Assembly (NCBI RefSeq): GCF_003721565.1
Contig: NZ_RJJE01000017.1
Span: forward strand, 496,001-560,000
Reading direction: 5' to 3'
Source: Rufibacter immobilis
GTDB lineage: Bacteria > Bacteroidota > Bacteroidia > Cytophagales > Hymenobacteraceae
DNA length: 64,000 nt
The translations under genes were made by a program, and so were the position numbers. The notes below the pieces were generated by a model. The model saw only the letters and a program-made list of their open reading frames with translations, had not been told where the DNA came from and made no database searches. Positions 1-9,996 of this stretch are shown here, in pieces. Position 1 is the first letter of the stretch. The number at the start of each line of letters is the position of its first letter.

Positions 1-1193
1 TCCCGGCTTTGGCTTTTGCCTGGAGAATCAATGAGGAAGGTTTCCTGAAAAATGTTTCAGCTATCAGTGACCTGAAACTTAGAGTAGGGTATGGTGTTAC
101 TGGCCAGCAGGACATTGGTTCTTATTATCCTTACCTAGCCCGTTATACGTTCAGTGAGAACACTGCCATGTACCCGTTTGGAGATCAATTTTATAATTCC
201 TTACGACCAGCTGGTTATGCTAGCGATATTAAATGGGAAGAGACGAAACAATACAACCTAGGTTTAGACTTTGGTTTCTTCAACGGTAAATTCTCTGGTA
301 CAGTAGAATATTACAAAAAGGAAACAGAAGACCTGTTAGGCACTGTTATACCGGCAGCAGGTTCTAACTTATCTAACAGCCTTTTCACTAACGTGGGAAG
401 CCTTGAATCTGAAGGGGTGGAAGTAACCTTGAATTTCAATCCTATCTCAACTGAGAACCTTAACTGGAATTTCGGGGTGAACGGTACTTACACAGATGTT
501 ACCATTACCCGCTTAACCAACGTAGACAGTGAGAACAGCGTAGGCAGCCCACAAGGCGGTATTTCTGGAGGAACGGGTAACACGGCTCAGGTACATACCG
601 TGGGGTATACGCCATACGCTTTCTATGTATACAAGCAGGTGTACAATGAGCAAGGCAATCCGGTTGAAGGAGTGTACGCCGATTTGAACAATGATGGAAT
701 CATCAACCAGAATGACCTGTACCGTTACAAATCGCCAATGGCTCCGGTTTACCTGGGCTTCAGCAATGACCTTACTTATAAGAACTTCAATCTGAACTTT
801 GTTTTACGTGCTAATCTAGGGAACTACGTTTACAATAACGTATTCTCAAACAATGGCACGTACCAAAACATTAACCGCACAGACTTCTTGACCAACATGT
901 CTAGAAATGTGTTAGAAAGTAACTTCACAGGCTCAAGTGCTGAACAACAACGTTTGTTATCTGATTACTACGTGCAGAACGCCTCTTTCCTGCGCATGGA
1001 TAACATTTCCTTAGGGTATAACTTCGGGAAAGTGGCCAGAGAAAAAGTGAATCTTCGCTTATCTGCCACCGTGCAAAATGTGTTTGTGATTACTAACTAC
1101 AAAGGGTTAGACCCAGAGGTAGGCGGTGGTATTGATAATAATCTATATCCTAGATCGCGTGTGTTCTCTTTAGGAGCTAACCTTGATTTCTAA
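1..1193 (+). CDS. susC: SusC/RagA-family TonB-dependent outer-membrane receptor, C-terminal part
   Basis: The reading frame is open from the window edge (in frame from base 3), so this is the 3' end of a longer gene; a full SusC is about 1000 residues. The visible ~397 residues are beta-barrel with aromatic-rich strands typical of SusC, such as WRINEEGF near the start, ending in the barrel-terminal strand SLGANLDF with a final Phe. SusC forms the outer-membrane channel that imports oligosaccharides bound by SusD, driven by TonB. The next gene, 17 bp downstream, is susD, and glycoside hydrolases follow, so starch or maltodextrin is the likely substrate. The substrate is inferred from neighbours, not read from this fragment. 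Confidence 0.95.
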   Translation, partial: PALAFAWRINEEGFLKNVSAISDLKLRVGYGVTGQQDIGSYYPYLARYTFSENTAMYPFGDQFYNSLRPAGYASDIKWEETKQYNLGLDFGFFNGKFSGTVEYYKKETEDLLGTVIPAAGSNLSNSLFTNVGSLESEGVEVTLNFNPISTENLNWNFGVNGTYTDVTITRLTNVDSENSVGSPQGGISGGTGNTAQVHTVGYTPYAFYVYKQVYNEQGNPVEGVYADLNNDGIINQNDLYRYKSPMAPVYLGFSNDLTYKNFNLNFVLRANLGNYVYNNVFSNNGTYQNINRTDFLTNMSRNVLESNFTGSSAEQQRLLSDYYVQNASFLRMDNISLGYNFGKVAREKVNLRLSATVQNVFVITNYKGLDPEVGGGIDNNLYPRSRVFSLGANLDF

Positions 1194-1210
1194 CATCTAA
1201 CAAGAAACCA

Positions 1211-2803
1211 ATGACTACAAATATTTTAAAGAAAATGGTGCTGGCAGGAGTAATCGCATTTGCGGTTACCTCCTGTACAGATGATCTGGAGCTTACCCCA
1301 AAATATGAGGTTACTTCAGCCAGTTTGTACAAAGACTTCGCTAACTATAAGCCAGTATTGGCAAAGGTTTACGGCGGGTATTCCTTAACTGGATTGAAAT
1401 CTGACGGGGCTCCAGACTTGTCTGGTTTTGATGAAGGTAAATCAAACTACATTCGGGCCTTTTGGACACTTCAGGAACTGTCTACAGATGAAGCGGTCAT
1501 TGCTTGGAGTGATGTTTTTCCAGTACATAATATGAACTGGAATTCAGGTACTGAGGCGGTGCGCATGATGTATGATCGTATTTTTTATCAAATCGCCCTG
1601 TGCAATGAGTTCTTAAGAAATACTACTGATGCTCAACTGGCTGAAAACGGGATTACCGGTAATAACCTGGAGGAAGCGAAGAAATACAGAGCTGAAGTTC
1701 GTTTCTTGAGAGCCATGTCCTATTGGCATGCACTTGATCTGTATGGTAACGTTCCTTTTGTGACAGAAGCAGATCAGGTCGGCTTTTTCAACCCAACTCA
1801 GATTTCGCGCACTGAGCTGTTCAATTTTGTTGAATCTGAGTTGAAAGCGGTGGAAGCTGAATTAGTAGCCCCACGGCAGAATGAATACGCCCGCGCAGAT
1901 AAGGCCGCTGCCTGGATGGTTCTTGCAAAATTGTACCTAAACGCTCAGGTCTACGTTGGGCAGGATAGAAATACAGATGCCGTTACTTATTCTAAGAAAG
2001 TCATTGATGCCGGGTTCTCTTTAGCGCCGCAATACAAGAATTTATTTCAAGCAGATAATGACAGGTTTGCCAGACAAGGTGCTTCACCTCAGGAAATAAT
2101 CTTACCAGTGGTTTTTGATGGGAACAGAACCAGATCTTACGGAGGTACCACATTCCTGATCCATGGTTCTTTAGGACCGGAGCATAATGCAGCAGATTAT
2201 GGTATGAACGGCGGCTGGGGTGGTTTGCGTACTACGCCAGAAATCATAGATCTTTTCTCTACCGCTGACAGCCGTGCCATTTACCATACAGCAGGCCATA
2301 CCAAAGAGATCGAATCCATCAGTAATTTCGCCAATGGCTATCCTTTGAACAAATACACGAATGTTACCTCTGACGGTAAACCTGGTTCTGACCCAGGGCT
2401 TAATTTCCCAGATACTGATTACCCGCTTTTCCGTTTGGCAGACGCTTACCTGATGTATGCTGAAGCTGTTCTGAGAGATGGTGCAGGTGGAGACAGAGCC
2501 ATGGCTTTGGGATATGTAAATCAGCTAAGAGAAAGAGCTTTCGGAAATGTGAACGGCAACATTACAGATGCTCAGCTTACTTTAGATTTTATTCTGGATG
2601 AAAGAGCCAGAGAACTTCATTGGGAAGGACACCGTCGTACTGATCTAATCCGGTTTGGGAGGTTTACATCTGCCAGTTACCTCTGGGCCTGGAAAGGGGG
2701 CGTTGAAGCAGGAAGAGCAGTGGCAGATTACCGCAGGTTGTATCCAATTCCAGCCTCAGATTTAGCGGCCAACCCTAATCTAAAGCAGAATCCAGGTTAT
2801 TAA
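1211..2803 (+). CDS. susD: SusD/RagB-family starch-binding outer-membrane lipoprotein
   Basis: 530 aa with a lipoprotein signal (hydrophobic stretch then AVTSC, Cys22), so the mature protein is lipid anchored at the cell surface. Family traits visible are the N-terminal YKDFANYKPVLAKVYGGY segment, the TPR-like helical region (YRAEVRFLRAMSYWHALDLYGNVPF), and the C-terminal SusD signature around LDFILDERARELHWEGHRRTDLIRFGRF, ending NPNLKQNPGY. It caps the SusC channel and binds glycan. It starts at an ATG 17 bp after susC and is surely co-transcribed. Length is normal. Confidence 0.96.
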   Translation: MTTNILKKMVLAGVIAFAVTSCTDDLELTPKYEVTSASLYKDFANYKPVLAKVYGGYSLTGLKSDGAPDLSGFDEGKSNYIRAFWTLQELSTDEAVIAWSDVFPVHNMNWNSGTEAVRMMYDRIFYQIALCNEFLRNTTDAQLAENGITGNNLEEAKKYRAEVRFLRAMSYWHALDLYGNVPFVTEADQVGFFNPTQISRTELFNFVESELKAVEAELVAPRQNEYARADKAAAWMVLAKLYLNAQVYVGQDRNTDAVTYSKKVIDAGFSLAPQYKNLFQADNDRFARQGASPQEIILPVVFDGNRTRSYGGTTFLIHGSLGPEHNAADYGMNGGWGGLRTTPEIIDLFSTADSRAIYHTAGHTKEIESISNFANGYPLNKYTNVTSDGKPGSDPGLNFPDTDYPLFRLADAYLMYAEAVLRDGAGGDRAMALGYVNQLRERAFGNVNGNITDAQLTLDFILDERARELHWEGHRRTDLIRFGRFTSASYLWAWKGGVEAGRAVADYRRLYPIPASDLAANPNLKQNPGY

Positions 2804-2813
2804 TATGTAAGGT

Positions 2814-2848
2814 ACCCTCGTCGGCAACATTTGGCTGCCGACGAGGGT
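2814..2848 (+). repeat. 13-bp-stem hairpin between susD and susE
   Basis: Perfect inverted repeat: ACCCTCGTCGGCA (2814-2826), a 9-nt loop, then TGCCGACGAGGGT (2836-2848). There is no T-run on either side, so it is not a classic terminator. Sitting 10 nt after the susD stop within one operon, it may protect or process mRNA, giving more susCD than susE message. Confidence 0.75.
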
Positions 2849-2875
2849 CTAACTAAAAGCCATAAAAAGAATTTT

Positions 2876-4018
2876 ATGAAAGCAATTTACAACAAGCTGT
2901 TAATGCTTTGCTGCTTATCACTTACGCTTTGGTCTTGTGATAAGGACGAAGACAGGATCATCATGCAGGAGGGGGTGGCGCCTATTCTTTCCTCTACCCA
3001 ATCTAATCTGGTACTGTTAGAGGCAGACAAGGCCAAAGACGCGGTTACGTTCAACTGGCCCAAAGCAGAGTTTGGGTACAACGCTGCGGTAAGTTATACG
3101 CTCCAATTTGACAAAGCGGGCGGTGACTTTACGGCACCAGTAAAAGTGGAAGTAGAAAATGCTCAGTTCAGAACGGTGAAAGTTGGAGAGTTGAATGATA
3201 TTGCCAACTCACTTGAAATGGAAGGTGAAAAGGCCGGGGAGATGCAGGTAAGGGTTATGGCTTCTGTAGGAGCTGCCGCCGCACCAGTGTATTCAGATCC
3301 TATTAGTATCACGGTTACTCCGTATTTGGCAGAGCCTCCTTACGCTACTTTATATCTGGTTGGCGCTGCTACTGAAGGAGACTGGGATAATAACAAAGCT
3401 ACTCCAATGTTCCGTAGTGCAGATGATGCCTTCCTATTCACCTATACCGGATATCTGAAGTCAGCAGACTTTAAGGTTCTGGGCCAGTTGGGCAAATGGG
3501 GACCAGCATGGGGCATGGGTACGGTGAACACTGACAAGAGCGTAAACATCAGGTTCCGTCCAACAGAAGGAGATGCAGATGTTCCCAATTTCTCTGGCTT
3601 GATTCCAGCAGCGGGTTATTATACCATCACCTTAGATATTAGAAAGAATAGCTTGACCGTTGCCCCATATGATGCTACAGGAAAACCATCTTATACGGTC
3701 ATGGGAGTGTTAGGGGAGTTCAACGGCTGGGATGCCACACCAAACAATGACCAGTTGATGACCACTACCTCCGTAAACCCGCATATCTGGAGAACTACGG
3801 TTACCATACCAGCGAAAGCCGATGCAAATGCCAAATCAGAGTTAAAAATTAGAGTAAACAACAGCTGGGGCACCAACTGGGGAGCGAAAGAAGGAAATCA
3901 GGAAAAACTTTATGGCCAAGGCCAGGCAGGTGGACCTAATTTCAAGATAACCCCTGGCAAATATTTGCTGGTATTCAATGACCTAACTCTAGATTACGTC
4001 TTCATTCCTCAGAACTAA
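2876..4018 (+). CDS. SusE-like outer-membrane starch-binding lipoprotein
   Basis: 380 aa from ATG 2876; an upstream TTG at 2831 would lie inside a hairpin and in front of the signal peptide, so it is rejected. The signal ends LTLWSC, giving a lipoprotein. An N-terminal SusE domain (about residues 25-145, fibronectin-like) is followed by two carbohydrate-binding modules of the SusE/SusF type, seen as YLVGAATEGDWDNN near residue 160 and VMGVLGEFNGWDATPNND near 278. It should sit on the cell surface and hold starch near SusCD. The position after susD supports the call; sequence of these lipoproteins is poorly conserved, so exact substrate is inferred. Confidence 0.88.
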   Translation: MKAIYNKLLMLCCLSLTLWSCDKDEDRIIMQEGVAPILSSTQSNLVLLEADKAKDAVTFNWPKAEFGYNAAVSYTLQFDKAGGDFTAPVKVEVENAQFRTVKVGELNDIANSLEMEGEKAGEMQVRVMASVGAAAAPVYSDPISITVTPYLAEPPYATLYLVGAATEGDWDNNKATPMFRSADDAFLFTYTGYLKSADFKVLGQLGKWGPAWGMGTVNTDKSVNIRFRPTEGDADVPNFSGLIPAAGYYTITLDIRKNSLTVAPYDATGKPSYTVMGVLGEFNGWDATPNNDQLMTTTSVNPHIWRTTVTIPAKADANAKSELKIRVNNSWGTNWGAKEGNQEKLYGQGQAGGPNFKITPGKYLLVFNDLTLDYVFIPQN

Positions 4019-4088
4019 TAGAACTGTTTCTTAAGATTCCCTCCTACAAGAGAGTTCATTGAAAGAGGAAGCACGATCATTCATTTAC

Positions 4089-4123
4089 ATAAACCCGGTG
4101 CTTCTGGTGCCGGGTTTATTTTT
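4089..4123 (+). terminator. Rho-independent terminator after susE
   Basis: Inverted repeat ATAAACCCGG (4089-4098) and CCGGGTTTAT (4110-4119) followed by a short T-run. It separates susCDE from the downstream amylase, implying a separate or read-through-dependent transcript for the latter. Confidence 0.75.
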
Positions 4124-4179
4124 AATATCCTCCTTGGCTCCTTAAGGCCAAGTAATTTTCTTCAACAACAGTACAATTC

Positions 4180-5748
4180 ATGAAAAAGCCCAATTCATTC
4201 CGCTCTATCATGGCAGGAGCTCTTCTCCTGTTGTCTGGTGCAACCATCCCCAACGTTCAAGCCCAATCTGTCCAAGCCAGCCAATGGCCCCGGGGAGTTA
4301 CCTATGAGATCTTTGTTCAGTCCTTCGCCGATTCAAACGGGGACGGGATTGGCGATATCAAAGGCATGACCTCCAAGTTGGATTACCTCAAGAACCTGGG
4401 TGTGGAGGCAGTGTGGCTAATGCCTATGAACCCTTCGCCGTCTTACCATAAGTATGACGTTACCGATTACTACGGCATCCACCCAGATTACGGCACTTTG
4501 GAGGACTTTAAAGCATTCATTAAAGAGGCCCATAAGCGGAACATCAAAGTGGTGATGGACATGGTGATCAACCACTCGTCTAGCAAACACCCTTGGTTCC
4601 TGGATGCCGCCAAAAATGAGAACAGCCCTTACCGTGACTACTATGTCTGGACCCACAAGAACGATCCTCAGACCCAAAAAGAGGGCAGACCTACGGGCGC
4701 TGATTCAGACAATACCCAGCATTGGCATAAGTTAGAAGGCAGTGATTGGCTGTATTACGGCTACTTCTACGGCGGCATGCCTGACCTCAACTTTGACAGC
4801 CCTAAGCTGCGCGAGGAGGTCTTCAAGATTGGACGTTTCTGGTTTTCAGAAGTGGGGGTAGACGGTTTCCGGTTAGATGCCGCCCGCCACATTTTCCCCG
4901 ATGAGCGGCCAACGGATAACCACAACTGGTGGGTGTACTTCCGCAATGAGATGAAGAAGGTCAACAAAGACGTTTATCTGGTAGGGGAAGTGTGGGCTCC
5001 CGCCGAAGTGGTGGGCCCGTACCTGAAGGGCTTGCCTGCGCTCTTCAACTTTGACATGGGCTACGCCATCACCAAAGCCGTGAATGAGGAAGAAGCCGGA
5101 GATCTGGTGGCCAACCACAAAAAGATCAGAGACTTCTACCAGAACGTAAACCCTGAGTACGTAGACGCTACCTTCCTCACCAACCATGACCAGAACCGCA
5201 TCATGAGTGCCGTGAACGGTGACGTGAACAAAGCCAAAATGGCCACGGCCCTGCTCTTGACTTTACCTGGTTCGCCGTATCTGTATTACGGGGAGGAAAT
5301 AGGCATGAAAGGTATGAAACCCGATGAGAACATCCGGGAGCCGTTTCTGTGGGATGCCAAAGCCAAAGACAAGAACCGCACCACTTGGATGCAGCCTAAA
5401 TACAACGCCGAGGGCATGGTAAAGCCATTGGCTGCGCAGATGAAGGACAAGAACTCTATGTACCATCACTACAAGACGTTCCTGCAGCTGCGCAACAACA
5501 GCCAGGCCCTAACCTACGGTGAACTGGAGCCACTGAACCTGAATACCAAAGGCCTCTCGGCGTTTGTGCGCGCAAATGAGCAACAGTCGCTGCTGGTGCT
5601 GCACAACTTGTCTAAAGAAACTCTTACGGTGAACCTGCCCCAGAACCTGGCTGGCTATGATGACATTTACTTCAAGAACAAAGGAGCCAAGGTGAGTAAA
5701 AGCGCTGTTTCTATTCCGGGCTACAGCACCGTGATCCTGAAGAAGTAA
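4180..5748 (+). CDS. GH13 alpha-amylase-family enzyme, secreted
   Basis: 522 aa with a type I signal peptide (cleavage near NVQAQ) and no lipobox, so probably periplasmic. The GH13 barrel begins at YEIFVQSFADSNGDGIGD. Catalytic residues are Asp233 in DGFRLDAARH, Glu270 in VGEVW and Asp337 in TNHDQNR; the region I motif is MDMVINHSS. A C-terminal beta domain covers about residues 430-522. It likely hydrolyses maltodextrins brought in by SusCDE. Unlike Bacteroides SusG it lacks a lipid-anchoring Cys and a CBM insertion, so a surface role is less likely. Neighbours are susE upstream and the GH97 gene downstream. Confidence 0.93.
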   Translation: MKKPNSFRSIMAGALLLLSGATIPNVQAQSVQASQWPRGVTYEIFVQSFADSNGDGIGDIKGMTSKLDYLKNLGVEAVWLMPMNPSPSYHKYDVTDYYGIHPDYGTLEDFKAFIKEAHKRNIKVVMDMVINHSSSKHPWFLDAAKNENSPYRDYYVWTHKNDPQTQKEGRPTGADSDNTQHWHKLEGSDWLYYGYFYGGMPDLNFDSPKLREEVFKIGRFWFSEVGVDGFRLDAARHIFPDERPTDNHNWWVYFRNEMKKVNKDVYLVGEVWAPAEVVGPYLKGLPALFNFDMGYAITKAVNEEEAGDLVANHKKIRDFYQNVNPEYVDATFLTNHDQNRIMSAVNGDVNKAKMATALLLTLPGSPYLYYGEEIGMKGMKPDENIREPFLWDAKAKDKNRTTWMQPKYNAEGMVKPLAAQMKDKNSMYHHYKTFLQLRNNSQALTYGELEPLNLNTKGLSAFVRANEQQSLLVLHNLSKETLTVNLPQNLAGYDDIYFKNKGAKVSKSAVSIPGYSTVILKK

Positions 5749-5774
5749 ACCCAGAAGCGCAAGTGTGTGTGCTG

Positions 5775-5814
5775 CCGTTTAGAGCCTGTTTTTTCAAAAT
5801 CGAGCCCAAAACGC
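5775..5814. repeat. 3'-end palindromic element, copy 1 (asymmetric)
   Basis: CGTTTAGAGCCTG...CGAGCCCAAAACG, 27 bp after the amylase stop. Imperfect arms. Confidence 0.7.
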
Positions 5815-5847
5815 AAATCGCCATAAGTGAGTGTTATTTAAATCTCT

Positions 5848-8173
<2,326 letters not shown>

Positions 8174-8188
8174 CTTTCATTTAATCCA

Positions 8189-8236
8189 GTAACAAAAAAG
8201 CCCCGTCGCAGAAATGCGGCGGGGCTTTTTTGTTAC
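8189..8236 (+). terminator. Strong Rho-independent terminator after GH97
   Basis: Stem AAAAAAGCCCCGTCGCA / TGCGGCGGGGCTTTTTT with a GAAA loop and one G-T pair, extended by GTAAC/GTTAC. Sixteen bases after the GH97 stop. Confidence 0.92.
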
Positions 8237-8266
8237 AGATGTGCGCTGCAGAATGTGACCTCTTTA

Positions 8267-8438
8267 CGCATTCCGTCCCCCTTTGAAGGGGGTAGGGGGA
8301 TGATTACGCGTGCTGAGTTAACTTTTTGCAGAATTACGCATTCCCGAGAATCTACTTTTCATTTCGTTTAATGAAATCTCACGTTTCTTCTACTGCCTTT
8401 GTCATCCCCCTACCCCCTTCAAAGGGGGACGGAATGCG
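8267..8438. mobile_element. 172-bp MITE-like element with perfect 37-bp terminal inverted repeats (copy A)
   Basis: The left arm 8267-8303 and right arm 8402-8438 are perfect inverted copies built on CCCCCTTTGAAGGGGG followed by TAGGGGGATGA. The ~98-bp centre has no gene; it shares GCATTCCCGAGAATC with copy B at 14692-14832. No transposase is present. It may be a non-autonomous element or a structured repeat. Confidence 0.8.
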
Positions 8439-8453
8439 TGCAAATGTACCTTT

Positions 8454-8493
8454 CTGTTTAGGGCCTCTTTTTCCAAAAACGGCTCCTAAACAG
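8454..8493. repeat. 3'-end palindromic element, copy 3
   Basis: CTGTTTAGGGCCTC...GGCTCCTAAACAG, located downstream of the minus-strand MFS gene. Confidence 0.8.
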
Positions 8494-8530
8494 CAACGCC
8501 CGAGGGACTCCCTCGGGCGTTGCTGTTTTC
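8492..8530. terminator. Hairpin terminator after the MFS gene
   Basis: Stem GCAACGCCCGAGGGA / TCCCTCGGGCGTTGC around a 2-nt centre, 15 bases past the MFS stop on the minus strand; T-runs are short on both sides, so it may act in both directions. Confidence 0.7.
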
Positions 8531-8544
8531 AGAATGATCTAAGG

Positions 8545-9870
8545 TTACGCTTCCTGCTCATCCACGTCCCTTACCACCAGCGTTAAGAAACCCGCCAGCA
8601 AGAGGGAACAACCCGCCAGAACCAGGGTGTAGATAGACTCACCGTTGAAGAAGTGTTTGTTGATGCTATCCAGAACGCCCCCGGCAATGAGCTGCGGAAT
8701 CACGATGAAGAAATTGAACACGCCCATGTAGTAGCCCATTTTGTTGGCAGGAAGCGAACCCGCCAGAATAGCGTAAGGCATGGACAAGATACTGGCCCAG
8801 GCAATTCCTACGCCCACCATGGAGACCAGCAGCATCTTGGGGTCCTGGATAAAGTAAATCGAAATCAGGCCCAAGCCGCCAATCACCAAGCAGATCAGGT
8901 GCGTCATGCGGCGGCTGGTGGCCTTCGCAATTTTGGGGAGCAGCAACGCGAAGATGGCAGACACCCCGTTGTAAACGGCAAAACAGATGCCTACCCAGTC
9001 GGCGCCCTCGTTGTAGAGTTTGGAGGTGGTGTCTGAGGTGCCGTACACGTGACTGGTGAGGGCAGGGGTGGTGAAAATCCACATGGCGTAGAGCGCAAAC
9101 CAGGTGAAGAACTGCACGGCCGCCAGTTGTAACATGGTCTTCGGCATCTGGAAAATCCCGAAGAACGTTTCTTTCACGCCAGTCAGGAACGTGGTCTGGT
9201 TTTTCTCGGCTTCAAAAGCGGCCATATCCTCCGGCGGATATTCCTTCGTCTTGAGCACGGTCCAGAGCACGGCCAAAAAGAAAACCAGACCGCCGCAGTA
9301 AAACGCCCACTTCACCGAAGGCGGAATCTCGCCCGCCGGAGCCGTGTTGGCCACGCCAAACCAGTTGTTCAAGATCCAGGGCAGGGCCGAGGCCACCACT
9401 GCGCCAATGCCAATGAAGAAGGTCTGGAACGCAAAACCCGCAGTGCGTTGGCTTGACGGTAACAGATCACCTACCAGCGCCCGGAAAGGCTCCATGGAAA
9501 CGTTGATGGAAGAGTCCATGATCCAGAGCATACCTACCGCCATCCAGAGCACCGAGGAGTTGGGCATGATGAGCAGGGAGATAGAGGCGAGGATGGCCCC
9601 GATCATGAAATAAGGCTTTCTGCGGCCAAAAGTAGGGGACCAAGTGCGGTCAGATAAATATCCGATGATGGGTTGCACCAGCAAGCCGGTGGCGGGGGCG
9701 GCCAGCCAGTAAAGCGCGATTTCGGTTCCGCCAAGTGTTTCAAAAATGCGGCTCACGTTGGCGTTCTGCAGCGCAAACCCGAACTGAATCCCCAGAAACC
9801 CGAAGTTCATGTTCCAGATCTGCCAGAAACTCAGGCGTGGTTTGGCTTGCGCCTGTATTGTTTGTGCCAT
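8545..9870 (-). CDS. MFS sugar transporter (SLC45/maltose-type)
   Basis: 441 aa from ATG 9870 (a TTG two codons earlier is less likely). About 12 hydrophobic segments are visible. The N-terminal WNMNFGFLGIQFGFALQNANVSRIFE and the loop 2-3 motif GYLSDRTWSPTFGRRKPYF are typical of the SLC45-like sugar carriers found in Bacteroidota maltose loci. It is predicted to import maltose or glucose across the inner membrane. It is the last gene of the minus-strand maltose cluster. Substrate is inferred from the GH65 and beta-PGM neighbours. Confidence 0.88.
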   Translation of the reverse strand: MAQTIQAQAKPRLSFWQIWNMNFGFLGIQFGFALQNANVSRIFETLGGTEIALYWLAAPATGLLVQPIIGYLSDRTWSPTFGRRKPYFMIGAILASISLLIMPNSSVLWMAVGMLWIMDSSINVSMEPFRALVGDLLPSSQRTAGFAFQTFFIGIGAVVASALPWILNNWFGVANTAPAGEIPPSVKWAFYCGGLVFFLAVLWTVLKTKEYPPEDMAAFEAEKNQTTFLTGVKETFFGIFQMPKTMLQLAAVQFFTWFALYAMWIFTTPALTSHVYGTSDTTSKLYNEGADWVGICFAVYNGVSAIFALLLPKIAKATSRRMTHLICLVIGGLGLISIYFIQDPKMLLVSMVGVGIAWASILSMPYAILAGSLPANKMGYYMGVFNFFIVIPQLIAGGVLDSINKHFFNGESIYTLVLAGCSLLLAGFLTLVVRDVDEQEA

Positions 9871-9903
9871 GGGCAATTTGTTTGGGTGTAGGTTTTATTT
9901 TGG

Positions 9904-9949
9904 TTTCCGTTTAGGAGCTCTTTTCCGAAAAACGGCCCCTAAACGGAAA
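9904..9949. repeat. 3'-end palindromic element, copy 4
   Basis: Arms TTTCCGTTTAGGAGC and GCCCCTAAACGGAAA; the outer TTTC/GAAA pairs extend the stem. It lies 47 bases past the stop of the minus-strand amylase at 9997. Confidence 0.88.
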
Positions 9950-9996
9950 TGGGTAGTAAGTGAAATTACGCTTTTCTGCTTGATTCTGCTCTTGTA

